The notes under the pieces: model-generated | Databases searched by the model: none | The model's input: the letters and a program-made list of their open reading frames with translations, nothing else | What the model was told of the DNA's origin: nothing | Program-made: the position numbers and the translations under genes | In this document: positions 25,529-33,942 of the stretch, piece by piece | Position numbering within the stretch: the first letter of the stretch is position 1 | Layout: every line of letters starts with the position of its first letter | Origin: G001797105 sp964528155 | GTDB taxonomy: Bacteria > Chloroflexota > Anaerolineae > Anaerolineales > E44-bin32 | DNA: 62,923 bases | Direction: 5' to 3' | Assembly (NCBI GenBank): GCA_964528155.1 | Contig: CAZGRL010000014.1 | Span: forward strand, 1-62,923

Positions 25529-25562
25529 GCAGGCAGGTCGCATTTCCCGGCGACCTGCCTGC
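25529..25562 (+). other. Intercistronic hairpin between binding protein and permease
   Basis: Perfect 13-bp stem (25529-25541 with 25550-25562), 8-nt loop, no T tract. Such stems protect the upstream message and allow far more binding protein than permease to be made. Confidence 0.7.
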
Positions 25563-25577
25563 ACTTGCATTAGGGTA

Positions 25578-26453
25578 GTGTCAGTGTCATCCACGCCGCG
25601 GGAGCATCCAGAGGTCCGATCGCCGGCCGAGTTCGAAGGGGAGGGGTCATTCCTCAGCGCATTGCCCTGGTGGGCGATCATCATTGTTGCCACCGGACTT
25701 ATTTTCGCCTATTTGATCCTCGCGAATCAGGGCTACAGGGAGACTTTCGCCTTTCTCTCCGTCGGCGTAAGCGTTACGATCCGCATCACCCTGAGCGCCT
25801 ATCTCCTGGCGACGGCCGCCGGACTGATCACCGGTCTGGCGCGGACCTCCAAGAACACAGTCTTTTACACAATCTCCACGTTGTACGTTGAAGCGGCGCG
25901 CGGCGTCCCGCTCATTGTGCTTATGCTCTACGTTGCCTTTGTCATGGTTCCCGCCGCAGTGGCCTTGATCAACGGCATAGGCACGCTGGCGACATCCGTC
26001 GGACTCGGAAATGTCTTCGGTGGCCTAGCCGACTTCAGCATCCGTCAGATCAACATCGAGGCCCGCGGGATCATCGCCCTATCGGTTGGCTATGCAGCCT
26101 ACGAAGCCGAAGTATTCCGTGCGGGGATCCAGTCGATCAGCCGCGGTCAGATGGAGGCCGCGCGCTCCCTGGGGATGACGTACGTCCAGGCGATGCGTTT
26201 CATCATCCTGCCGCAGGCGATTCGGCGGGTTCTCCCGCCGCTCGGCAACGACTTCATCTCCATGCTGAAGGATTCGTCCCTCTTGACCGTGCTGGCGGTG
26301 CCCGAATTGACACAGTTGGGCCGCTTGAGGCGCGCAAGCACATTTCGGGTGTTCGAAACGTTCAACGTTGTCACGTTTCTCTACCTGGCGATGACACTTG
26401 CCTTGTCAGGAGTGGTCCGATTCATCGAACAGAGGATGAGGTTCGAGGAGTGA
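25578..26453 (+). CDS. Amino-acid ABC transporter permease (HisM/GlnP family)
   Basis: A 291-residue membrane protein with an N-terminal segment at about 33-53 and the further helices of a His/Glu/Gln/Arg permease. The EAA loop, which contacts the ATPase, is EAARSLGMTYVQAMRFIILPQAIRR. Also typical are YVEAARGVPLIVLMLYVAF and NDFISMLKDSSLLTVLAVPEL. GTG at 25578 or 25584 are both possible; ribosome site weak. No ATP-binding subunit is encoded next to it, so the ATPase must be shared or encoded elsewhere. Confidence 0.93.
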   Translation: MSVSSTPREHPEVRSPAEFEGEGSFLSALPWWAIIIVATGLIFAYLILANQGYRETFAFLSVGVSVTIRITLSAYLLATAAGLITGLARTSKNTVFYTISTLYVEAARGVPLIVLMLYVAFVMVPAAVALINGIGTLATSVGLGNVFGGLADFSIRQINIEARGIIALSVGYAAYEAEVFRAGIQSISRGQMEAARSLGMTYVQAMRFIILPQAIRRVLPPLGNDFISMLKDSSLLTVLAVPELTQLGRLRRASTFRVFETFNVVTFLYLAMTLALSGVVRFIEQRMRFEE

Positions 26454-26500
26454 TCGGCCAGGACGATCGACCGGGAACAAAACCGATGCCGGGAGTCAAA

Positions 26501-26522
26501 GGAGCCATCAGATGATGGCTCC
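26501..26522 (-). terminator. Terminator of tRNA-Leu / end of permease transcript
   Basis: Stem GGAGCCATCA / TGATGGCTCC (26501-26510 with 26513-26522). On the minus strand it is followed by TTTGACT, so it is a terminator for the tRNA gene; it may also slow the converging permease transcript. Confidence 0.7.
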
Positions 26523-26530
26523 TACTTGAG

Positions 26531-26612
26531 TGCGCTGGGGGGGAGTTGAACCCCCACGCCTTGCGGCACATGGCCCTCAACCATGCCTGTCTGCCAGTTC
26601 CAGCACCAGCGC
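26531..26612 (-). tRNA. tRNA-Leu, anticodon GAG
   Basis: The minus strand folds as a class II tRNA. The acceptor stem GCGCTGG pairs with the 3' CCAGCGC and the discriminator is A. The anticodon arm is CATGG-TTGAGGG-CCATG, with GAG in the loop. A long variable arm (GCC GCAA GGC) and a T arm GGGGG-TTCAACT-CCCCC complete it. The long variable arm and A discriminator fit leucine. The terminal CCA is not encoded. Confidence 0.93.
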
Positions 26613-26636
26613 GTTTGCGTCAGGCAGATCCGGGGT

Positions 26637-26664
26637 ATTATAGCTGTCGCGCATGGGATGTCAA
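26637..26664 (-). promoter_or_regulatory. Promoter of tRNA-Leu
   Basis: On the minus strand TTGACA (26664-26659), 16-nt spacer, TATAAT (26642-26637); both boxes match the consensus fully. Predicted +1 is about 26630, 18 bases before the mature tRNA. Confidence 0.85.
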
Positions 26665-26777
26665 CAACAACCAGCTTGGGCTGTGGCTCCCGGCAGGATG
26701 GATAGACTGCCTGAAGGCGGGAGCCGCAGTGCATGTTCAGCAGCCATGATGCGTGATTACCCGCATCGGAGGCACGC

Positions 26778-27797
26778 GTGACACGAATTGTGCTCGACGG
26801 AATGGGGAGCGACGATCACCCCACCCCGGAAATACAGGCCGCGCTCGAGTGCGCGCGTCGCTGGGGCGACCCGATTCTGATGACAGGTCCGCAGACGACA
26901 CTCGAGCCACTCTTGCGACAGGCAGGCGGCGGGACGTCAGATGTCGTGTTGGTGGATGCGCCGGAGGTCCTCGAGATGACCGACAGCCCGGCCGAGACGG
27001 CGCGCAAGAAGGCCCGCAACTCAATGGCCGTCGGTATGGACCTTGTCAAGCACGGCGAGGCGGACGCATTCGTGACCGCCGGGAATACCGGCGGAGCCAT
27101 GGCCAACGCGCTCTTCCGGCTAGGCCGGGCCCGCGGCGTGAAACGGCCGGCGCTGACGCCGCTCTTCCCCGTTCGCGGCGGCCAGTGTGCGGTGCTGGAC
27201 ATCGGTGCGAACACCGATTGCCGACCGGAATACCTGGCTCAATTCGCAGTCATGGGCTCGATCTACGCCGAGGTCGTCCAGGGCAAGAAATGTCCACGGG
27301 TGGCGCTGCTCTCCAACGGAGAGGAATCCGGCAAGGGGAATCAGCTTATCAAGGAAGCCTATCCTTTGATTGAGCAAGCCGGCCTGAATTTCATCGGGAA
27401 TATCGAACCCAAGGAGCTCTACGCTGGCCGCGCGGACGTGGCCGTCACCGATGGTTTCGTCGGAAACGTCTTCTTGAAGACGAGCGAGGCCGTGGCGCGA
27501 TTTCTCAGCGAGCTGATACGCGAGCATATTCAGGCATCTCCTCTGACAGCGGTCGGTGGGCTGCTGGCTCGCCCAGCGTTCCGCCAGGTTGGCCGCATCA
27601 TGGATCCAGCCGAATACGGGGCAGTACCGCTGCTCGGGATCGACGGTCTGGTCTTCATCGGCCACGGACGCTCAGATGCGCGCGCCCTGGTGAACGCGGT
27701 CAGGGGAGCCCGGCTGGCAGTCGAGCGCGGTTTGCTTCAGGCTCTGAGGCAGGCGATTCAAACACGTCTGGGAGCCGTGGCCGAGGTCACCCAATGA
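26778..27797 (+). CDS. plsX: Phosphate acyltransferase PlsX
   Basis: A 339-residue soluble enzyme that turns acyl-ACP and phosphate into acyl-phosphate for membrane phospholipid synthesis. The N terminus VLDGMGSDDHPTPEIQAA, AGNTGGAMANALFRLGR, LDIGANTDCRPEYLAQFA, LLSNGEESGKGNQL and VTDGFVGNVFLKTSE are all family signatures. GTG 26778 follows GGAGG. Its last bases overlap the fabF start (ATGA), so the two lipid genes are coupled. Confidence 0.95.
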   Translation: MTRIVLDGMGSDDHPTPEIQAALECARRWGDPILMTGPQTTLEPLLRQAGGGTSDVVLVDAPEVLEMTDSPAETARKKARNSMAVGMDLVKHGEADAFVTAGNTGGAMANALFRLGRARGVKRPALTPLFPVRGGQCAVLDIGANTDCRPEYLAQFAVMGSIYAEVVQGKKCPRVALLSNGEESGKGNQLIKEAYPLIEQAGLNFIGNIEPKELYAGRADVAVTDGFVGNVFLKTSEAVARFLSELIREHIQASPLTAVGGLLARPAFRQVGRIMDPAEYGAVPLLGIDGLVFIGHGRSDARALVNAVRGARLAVERGLLQALRQAIQTRLGAVAEVTQ

Positions 27798-29071
27798 CGT
27801 CAGCCAACCATTCAAGACGCGTCGTGATCACCGGAATGGGCATCATCTCGGTCGTTGGATGCGACCTCGATTCGTTCTGGAACGCGTTGCTGGAGGGTCG
27901 ATCTGGAGTCGGCCCGATCACCCAATTCGATGCCTCGAGGCTCCCCTGCCGCATCGCCGGTGAGGTCACAGAATTCGACCCAGTGGACTACATGCCCGCC
28001 AAAGAAGCGCGACGCATGTCACGAGTGTCTCAAATGGGGATGGCAGCCTCGATGGCGGCCGTGGCCGATTCGGGGCTGGACATGCCCCTGAACGACCCTG
28101 AAGAGGTCGGCGTATATGTTGGCACCGCCGTTGGAGGAGTGGACCGGTTGGACAAGGGGATCCAGAATTTCCGGTCCAACGGAGTGGGTCGAGTCAACCC
28201 GTTTTCGGCGCCTTCGGTCCTACCCAATATGCCTGCCTTCCACATCACGCATCAATTCGGCGCCCTCGGACCTAACACCACCGTAACGACGTCGTGCGCC
28301 TCGGGGACGCAGGTCATCGGCGAGGCGGCGAATGCCATCCGCGCCGGAAGAGCGAATGTGGTCATCGCCGGCGGCACCGAGGCGGTGATCACCGATTTCG
28401 CCATCGCGGCATTCTCGGCGATGCGCGCCTTGCCGACGGGCTTCAACGAAGATCCCCAACACGCTTCTCGCCCGTTTGATGCGCTCAGGGAGGGCTTCAT
28501 TCTTTCAGAGGGCGCGGCCTTTCTTGTTCTCGAGGACTTCGAGCATGCCTGCAGCAGAGGCGCGCCTCACATCTACGCTGAGGTCGCCGGCTACGCCAGC
28601 TCGAGCGATGCCTTCCATGTTGCCGCTCCTGACCCGACTGCGGGCGGCGCCATCCGCACGATGAAGTGGGCTCTCCGGGCAGCCGAGGTCGAGCCGCACC
28701 AAGTTGATTACATCAATGCCCACGGCACGGGGACGCCGGCCAACGACTCCGTCGAGACGCTTGCCATCAAGCAGTTGTTCGGTGAGCACGCGTACGACCT
28801 ACCGATCTCATCCACGAAATCCATGCTCGGTCACGCGCTCGGGGCATCCGGCGCGATCGAGGCCGTCGTGTGTGCTCTCACGATCGGGCGGGGTCAAATC
28901 CACCCCACGATCAATTACGAACATCCGGATCCGGAATGCGATCTGGATTACGTCCCGGGGGAGCCGAGATCGGCGGACGTACATGTCGTCCTATCGAACT
29001 CGTTTGGACTTGGCGGCCAGAACGCGTGCCTTGTCCTGGAGAAAGTCGAAGACGGATGCAACTCGCGCTGA
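27794..29071 (+). CDS. fabF: 3-oxoacyl-ACP synthase II FabF
   Basis: A 425-residue condensing enzyme for fatty-acid elongation. The catalytic triad is present: Cys168 (TTSCASGTQ), His310 (NAHGTGTPAND) and His347 (MLGHALGASG). The N terminus VVITGMGIISVVG and C terminus NSFGLGGQNACLVLE are typical. The sequence SCASG replaces the common ACATG, which is seen in FabF relatives. It overlaps plsX by 4 nt, and its acyl carrier protein is encoded separately at 47863. Confidence 0.95.
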   Translation: MTSANHSRRVVITGMGIISVVGCDLDSFWNALLEGRSGVGPITQFDASRLPCRIAGEVTEFDPVDYMPAKEARRMSRVSQMGMAASMAAVADSGLDMPLNDPEEVGVYVGTAVGGVDRLDKGIQNFRSNGVGRVNPFSAPSVLPNMPAFHITHQFGALGPNTTVTTSCASGTQVIGEAANAIRAGRANVVIAGGTEAVITDFAIAAFSAMRALPTGFNEDPQHASRPFDALREGFILSEGAAFLVLEDFEHACSRGAPHIYAEVAGYASSSDAFHVAAPDPTAGGAIRTMKWALRAAEVEPHQVDYINAHGTGTPANDSVETLAIKQLFGEHAYDLPISSTKSMLGHALGASGAIEAVVCALTIGRGQIHPTINYEHPDPECDLDYVPGEPRSADVHVVLSNSFGLGGQNACLVLEKVEDGCNSR

Positions 29072-29745
29072 ATCAGCGGTTGGTCAAACGCTACAGCTTG
29101 ATGGGAAATGTCTTCTTCTTTGGGGGCCTGGCGGCCGCCATCCTGGTCCTCGTTCTGAGCTTCACCCGACCGCAGGACAGCTTGATGCTCACGGGCGTCG
29201 CCCTGGGAGCGTTCGTCATCGCCCAGATAGGCGTCTCCTTTGTGAATCGCTATGGCAGGCACCCGCGCCTCGACGAACTGATCAGCGACGGCCTCAAAGG
29301 GCTCGACGGCCGATTCAGCCTTTTTCACTACTTGCTCGGGTTCGAACACGTCTTGATCGGACCACCGGGAGTGCTGATCCTCCTGCCACGCAGCGAGGAG
29401 GGACAGATCACATACGAAGACGGCGAGTGGTATCAGACGGTATCGAAGGGGAGCTTGTTCCGCCGGGCGGGTCGACGGCCGATCCGTTCGGTGGATCGCG
29501 AAGCGCAACGAGCTGTTGCCGCCGTTGAACGCGCCCTTCGCCTGACTGTCGGCGAAGTCGAGGCAGCGATCAAGCCCATTCTGGTCTTCCACCACGAGGG
29601 GGTCAAGGTCGATGTCCCCGACACGCCGATCCTGGCATTGCATGTGAAGAAACTCAAGTCGGCCGTCCGCAAGTTGCCCAAGGATGCGACGCTGCCCGAG
29701 TCCGCCATCGCCACCCTCCTCGAATTCGGCGCCCGATATCAATAG
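29056..29745 (+). CDS. Membrane protein with NERD-like domain
   Basis: A 229-residue protein with two N-terminal membrane segments (about 17-37 and 45-66). A cytoplasmic part follows, containing LDGRFSLFHYLLGFEHVLIGPPGVLILLPR and IKPILVFHHEGVKVDV. The pattern 'xHVLIGPxGVxxL ... xxPxLVF' recalls nuclease-related (NERD) domains, but the acidic and Lys catalytic residues are not all visible, so nuclease activity is not claimed. The ATG at 29056 overlaps fabF by 16 nt; a second possible start is 29101. It appears to be the last gene of the plsX-fabF transcript. Confidence 0.65.
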   Translation: MQLALNQRLVKRYSLMGNVFFFGGLAAAILVLVLSFTRPQDSLMLTGVALGAFVIAQIGVSFVNRYGRHPRLDELISDGLKGLDGRFSLFHYLLGFEHVLIGPPGVLILLPRSEEGQITYEDGEWYQTVSKGSLFRRAGRRPIRSVDREAQRAVAAVERALRLTVGEVEAAIKPILVFHHEGVKVDVPDTPILALHVKKLKSAVRKLPKDATLPESAIATLLEFGARYQ

Positions 29746-29749
29746 TAGT

Positions 29750-29778
29750 CGGGGCGGCCTCTTCGCTCCGCCCCCTAG
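29750..29778 (+). terminator. Weak terminator after plsX-fabF operon
   Basis: Stem GGGGCGG / CCGCCCC (29751-29757 with 29768-29774), then TAGTTCTCC. The T tract is weak. Confidence 0.5.
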
Positions 29779-29878
29779 TTCTCCTGCGCCTTTTGTCCCC
29801 TTGCCTGCCTTCCCGGCTCCCGCAGCTGGGAAATCGTCCCGGGGCCAACGCTGCTGTCAGACCTGATCTGCTGAGCTG

Positions 29879-31954
29879 CTAGTCGGACCTTGCGCGCAAC
29901 CGCAGGTCGAGCCAGGCCGCCAGGTACAAACCCAGGGCCATGAGATACAAGCTTTTGATTCCCCAAACAAGCGAGCCGTACTCGAGCAGGCCTCCGGCCA
30001 TGGCACCGGCGAGGTTGGATGCTAGCGGCCGGGAAGTCTCGCCGGCACGGCGAAGCGATTCACCGAAGATGAGCCCTGAGAAGAAGAGCGGCAGCGAGAG
30101 AATGCCACCACCGAGGATCAGCCTGGGCAGGAAATCCAGCGTATTGAGCGACTGAAGCGGCAGGATGTAAAGCAGCAGCAGGCTGAGGATCAGCAGCGGG
30201 AAGGCGACGTTCAGCTTGATCCGGCGACTGCGCAACACGACCGCGTTGGCCAGCACGATCATGATCAGCACGCCGGATATGGCTATGGCGTTGACCAACC
30301 AGGTGGTCCCGAACAACAGCGCCAGTTCGGTGATGCTCTTGAACTCGATCAGCAGGAACGCGGCCCCTAGGAACCAGAAATGCCAGTCCGGGCGAAGCAG
30401 CATCGGAAAGGATCGCGCCATGATCAGCACGACGATGATGCCGATCAGCACCAGAAACTGCCAGTAGACCGCCGGCAGGCTGCGCGATCGCAGATAGAGA
30501 TAGGGCCAATCATCGGTGGGGACGGGTGATCGGTCCCATGCCGGGTCCGGCTCCCACCGGGCGAGTCCGGCGCTTACGGCTAGAGCGTCTTCGACCGGCC
30601 CGGCGATATAGGTCGTTCCCAGCACGCTCCTGGACACCCAGACCTGGTCCTCGCCGAATTCCCGAACCAGGATTCGCCCTAGCCGATCTTCGATCCAGGG
30701 TTCCACGGTCAGGAAAGTTACTGATACTATCCCACCATCTTTCAGCCGCTGCCGAACTGCTGCGAAGGCCTGCTCTGTGTAGACGTACGAATCCAGGCGC
30801 ACGCCGGAAATGCCGGAGAGCAGGGTGTGCGAATCGAGCAGACCGAACACGATGGCGTCATAGCGCTTGTCAGTCTTCTGAATAAATGAGCGCGCGTCGT
30901 CTACCACGGCCTGTACCCGTGAATCGTCATAGGGGTGTTCCGGATGGAGCCCCGCGCCCAACGCCAGGATGCGAGGGTCAATCTCCACAGCATCGACATG
31001 ACCAACCTGCGCACGCAGCGCCGCGGCCACGTCGTTTCCCATCCCCGCTCCGACGATCAGGATGTCCGCACCCGGCCTGATGAAGATGTACGGCAGATTG
31101 TAGATTTGGCCCAACGCTGGGAGATCCGGCGTCCCGCCCTGCACGGTGGCCAGGAATTCCGGCGAGAGATCGTAGGCATGCTGATGAAAACCGACCTGCG
31201 TGTCCAACTGATAGCCCGCCGGCACGGATCGGCCATTTGGCCGGGTGTGCACATAGACCTCAGCCACCAGCAGCTTCTGGTACGGAGACCAAATCGAGCC
31301 GCCCACCGTCATCGCCAGGCCTATCAGCACGCCAAGCTGCAAGGCAGCCGACGACCAGGTGATGATCTTCCGCAAGAGGGCATAACCGAGCATGCCGAGG
31401 CTCGCAAGCCCGAACCAGAGGGCCGGCGGGGTCTGTACCGCCGATGTGGCGGCGAACACCCAGACCCCGACCAGGCTGGCGCCAACGTTCACCGCGTAGG
31501 CCGGCAGCGGGCGACGCTCGGCCATTTCGATGCCGACCGCTTGGCCCAGCGGCACAAACAGGAACATGACCAGCAGAAAGATGATCGAAAGCGGGCCGAA
31601 GAAGAGGACGACGGATATCCAATGCTCCGAAGAGAACCCCGAAAGAAAGACCTCCTCGACCCCGCCGGGAACCAGCAGCGGGAATTGCGCAGTCACCAGT
31701 TTGATCCCCATGACGACAAGGAATAGGGCTGCCAATAGCGGCGCGTACGCCGGCCTAATGTCTCGCCGCGCCACCAGTCCAAATCCAATAGCCAGGCCCA
31801 GGAAGGCCGCCAGGAGGGTCAGGTTCTTGAAGTAGGAGAACACCCGCACCTCACCGGCGATCCAGCGGATCACCGCCAATTCCAGGTACAGGCTCAAACC
31901 GCTGATCAGGACAATGGGAGTCCATCGCTTGATAATCGACCGCGTTCGCTGCAT
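29879..31954 (-). CDS. Spermidine-synthase-like domain embedded in a polytopic membrane protein
   Basis: A 691-residue protein. Residues 1-220 contain about seven membrane helices and about 495-690 another seven. Between them is an aminopropyltransferase/SAM-type domain: LIVGAGMGNDVAAALRAQVGHVDAVEIDPRIL, then DDARSFIQKTDKRYDAIVFGLLDSHTLLS. In real spermidine synthases the last motif is a catalytic DxxD (typically DSTDP); here it is GLLDSH, so polyamine synthesis is uncertain. Such fused proteins are common in Chloroflexota and related phyla and are of unsettled function. The ATG at 31954 is preceded by AGGAGGGG. No operon partner is seen. Confidence 0.8.
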   Translation of the reverse strand: MQRTRSIIKRWTPIVLISGLSLYLELAVIRWIAGEVRVFSYFKNLTLLAAFLGLAIGFGLVARRDIRPAYAPLLAALFLVVMGIKLVTAQFPLLVPGGVEEVFLSGFSSEHWISVVLFFGPLSIIFLLVMFLFVPLGQAVGIEMAERRPLPAYAVNVGASLVGVWVFAATSAVQTPPALWFGLASLGMLGYALLRKIITWSSAALQLGVLIGLAMTVGGSIWSPYQKLLVAEVYVHTRPNGRSVPAGYQLDTQVGFHQHAYDLSPEFLATVQGGTPDLPALGQIYNLPYIFIRPGADILIVGAGMGNDVAAALRAQVGHVDAVEIDPRILALGAGLHPEHPYDDSRVQAVVDDARSFIQKTDKRYDAIVFGLLDSHTLLSGISGVRLDSYVYTEQAFAAVRQRLKDGGIVSVTFLTVEPWIEDRLGRILVREFGEDQVWVSRSVLGTTYIAGPVEDALAVSAGLARWEPDPAWDRSPVPTDDWPYLYLRSRSLPAVYWQFLVLIGIIVVLIMARSFPMLLRPDWHFWFLGAAFLLIEFKSITELALLFGTTWLVNAIAISGVLIMIVLANAVVLRSRRIKLNVAFPLLILSLLLLYILPLQSLNTLDFLPRLILGGGILSLPLFFSGLIFGESLRRAGETSRPLASNLAGAMAGGLLEYGSLVWGIKSLYLMALGLYLAAWLDLRLRARSD

Positions 31955-32271
31955 TGAGGTCTACCCCTCCTGGCGAGTCGTCAGCACGATCGGCTTGCGG
32001 CGAGACCGCCACCACCATGCTATGCCACGAAGAGGACTGGAACGCAATAGGGAGTCCGGGCCCATTGCCAGCAACACACCGGCGGCCGCCCCGGCCCGCC
32101 GGTCGCCGGTGCTCGTTCGAAGTCGGGAAGGACGTTCTTGTAGGGCGTGCGCAATCGCAGCCTAAATGTCAGCGGCCAACGTCGCGGGCGACAGCTCCCC
32201 GGTTCGGCGCGGTCCGCCTCAGCTGCCCGTGGTTCTGGCCCGCAATTTCTTGCCATACGGGAGATCAGAGC
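31955..32271. other. Divergent intergenic region
   Basis: Between the SpeE-like gene (minus) and the panB remnant (plus). Short frames exist here but lack ribosome sites and family similarity. No convincing promoter was found for either side. Confidence 0.4.
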
Positions 32272-32568
32272 ATGTCCGATCGCAAGAAGCTGACCCTGCC
32301 CGCTCAGTTTGGGAAGGCGGCCCAGGGCGAGCCGATCGCGATGTTGACCTGTTACGACTACCCGACCGCCTACCTGCAAGAGCAGGCTGGCATCGACATG
32401 ATCCTAGTGGGCGACAGCCTGGGCATGACCAACCTGGGCTACGAATGCACCCTGAGCGGAGTGAGGCTCGAAGAGCCGAATCCCACGACTTCGCTCGGGA
32501 TGAACTCCGTCGAAGGGCGCTGTGGGCAGACGCACATACACCGCCCCTTCGCCTGCGGTCGTCCCTGA
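32272..32568 (+). pseudogene. panB: Truncated panB (ketopantoate hydroxymethyltransferase) remnant
   Basis: The first 60 or so codons match PanB: MLTCYDYPTAYLQEQAGIDM and ILVGDSLGMTNLGYECTL, including the metal-binding GDSLGM. After about 32455 similarity stops, where PanB should continue with PVTMDEM. The remaining 35 residues (VRLEEPNPTTSLG...) are unrelated and rich in Arg/His. PanB normally has about 260-280 residues. No continuation is found downstream in any frame. The ATG at 32272 has a normal ribosome site (GGGAGA). The enzyme makes ketopantoate for coenzyme A; a functional copy must be elsewhere, or the assembly is wrong here. Confidence 0.75.
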
Positions 32569-32748
32569 CCTCCGCTTTCCGCTTCCTTGGCCTGGCGGCC
32601 TGCCTGTACCTGTGGCGCAGGCACAGGTAAGCAGGCAGTGCCCTTGGAGCTCTTGGGACGAGGCAAACCGGCCGGGAAAGGGCGTCCAGAGCTGGCCGGC
32701 CGAACATGCCAGAGAGGACTGGTCCACCAGGAAGCGGGAAGAAAACGA

Positions 32749-32770
32749 GGGCCGCCGTCCTCGGCGGCCC
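32749..32770 (-). terminator. Second terminator of the SPFH operon
   Basis: Perfect 9-bp stem GGGCCGCCG / CGGCGGCCC, loop TCCT. On the minus strand it is followed by TCGTTTTCTTCC. Confidence 0.7.
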
Positions 32771-32809
32771 CCCATCCTGCTAAATAGCCAGGCAACGTAC
32801 CAAACACAA

Positions 32810-32837
32810 GTCGGGCCGCCATTCCTGGCGGCCCGAC
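32810..32837 (-). terminator. First terminator of the SPFH operon
   Basis: Perfect 11-bp stem GTCGGGCCGCC / GGCGGCCCGAC, 6-nt loop. On the minus strand it is followed by TTGTGTTTGG. It lies 38 bases beyond the SPFH stop. Confidence 0.75.
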
Positions 32838-32875
32838 ATATGCTTCGTCTGCCTGCTGTCAATCCGAAGCACTCC

Positions 32876-33928
32876 CTAGCTGTTGAGGTACTCGTCCAGC
32901 GCTTCCTTGCTGATCCGGTACGCGTTCCCGATCTTCTTGGCTTTCAGCTGGCCGCCTTCGATCGCGGCCACGACGTCCTCCTCAGAGACCCTCAGCACGC
33001 CCGCCGCTTCGGATGGCGTCATCACCGACGGCGGCGCTCCACCGCCCGAACCGCCTCCCGATGCGGCCGCGGGGCCGCCCCCCGTGCTTCCCTGCTTCAG
33101 GGCATCGCCCATGACATTCCCGATGCCCAGTCCGGCGCCGATACCGGCCGTCAAACCAGCCCCGCCGCTCGGGTTCTGGGCCGCGTCCCGCATGGCGTCG
33201 GCCGCCTGCAACTGCGTGTACGTCGCCACATCAAGCATTCCCATGGCACGCAGCTCCTCGGCCGACTTGTCTGAAGGCTTGAGGCTCTCAATGTAGAAGG
33301 ACTTGAGCGTGATCCCTAGCGCCTTGAAATCATCCTGGCCCTTCGCCCGAACGCCGGCTCCAAGCTCTTCGACCAGCCCGATGAGCTCGGGGACGTCCCG
33401 GGCCGAGGCAGTCTCGCCCAGGAGGTCTTGCAGTTTGGAGAGCAACATCGCCCGCAATCGGGTCTGGATGTCGCTCGTCCGATAGGACCCCGTCGTCCCG
33501 ACGATCTGCGTCACGAGCTGCTGCGGATCGGAAATCTGGAAGCTGTAGGTCCCGTACCCCTGCAGCAGCGCTACCCCCAGGGCCATCCCCGGGTTGCGCA
33601 CGATGATCGGCTGCGGGGTTCCCCATTTCTGATCGGCGAACTCGCGCAGAGAGACAAAGTACACCTCGGCCGTGAAGGGTGTGCGATCGCTGAACGCCTT
33701 GCCGATCAAGTCAATCAGATAGGGGATGTTGGCTGTGCTGATCGTATGGCGGCCGGCCGCGAACGTGTCTAGCGCTTTGCCGTCGCGGAAGAAGACCGCC
33801 GCCTGCGCCTCGCGAACGATCACCTGGCTGCCGATACGAAAGTCGCCCGACCCCTGCTCCGGGAACCGGTGGACGAGCTCATCCCGCATCTCATTCGGAT
33901 TCTCGACAACGTCAAATATCCTCGCCAT
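32876..33928 (-). CDS. SPFH/band-7 (YdjI-type) protein with C-terminal excisionase-like helix-turn-helix
   Basis: A 350-residue protein. Residues 25-240 are the SPFH domain of the 'virion core protein'/YdjI group (GSQVIVREAQAAVFFRDGKALDTFAAGRHTI, then long helices). About 240-300 is low-complexity Gly/Ala/Ser. About 303-350 (MTPSEAAGVLRVSEEDVVAAIEG and the end DEYLNS) is a MerR/excisionase-type winged helix. SPFH proteins form membrane-associated rings or cages; this group usually ends in a zinc ribbon, so the DNA-binding-like ending is unusual, although such folds can also bind proteins. No membrane segment is present. The helical gene upstream, 14 nt away, is likely its partner and shares its promoter. 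Confidence 0.88.
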   Translation of the reverse strand: MARIFDVVENPNEMRDELVHRFPEQGSGDFRIGSQVIVREAQAAVFFRDGKALDTFAAGRHTISTANIPYLIDLIGKAFSDRTPFTAEVYFVSLREFADQKWGTPQPIIVRNPGMALGVALLQGYGTYSFQISDPQQLVTQIVGTTGSYRTSDIQTRLRAMLLSKLQDLLGETASARDVPELIGLVEELGAGVRAKGQDDFKALGITLKSFYIESLKPSDKSAEELRAMGMLDVATYTQLQAADAMRDAAQNPSGGAGLTAGIGAGLGIGNVMGDALKQGSTGGGPAAASGGGSGGGAPPSVMTPSEAAGVLRVSEEDVVAAIEGGQLKAKKIGNAYRISKEALDEYLNS

Positions 33929-33942
33929 GATGTTTGCTCCTA

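Larger units (their letters stand above)
32456..32875. repeat. Repeat-like, hairpin-rich insertion region
   Basis: From the panB break point the sequence is non-coding. 32480-32525 (ACTTCGCTCGGGATGAACTC and on to CGTCGAAGGG) resembles the short palindromic 'TTCGAC...GAGCGAAGTC' repeats I know from many environmental genomes; this is from memory. An imperfect 15-bp stem follows at 32600-32638 (CTGCCTG-TACCTGTG with CACAGGTA-A-GCAGGCAG). Two terminators for the minus-strand gene end it. Confidence 0.45.
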
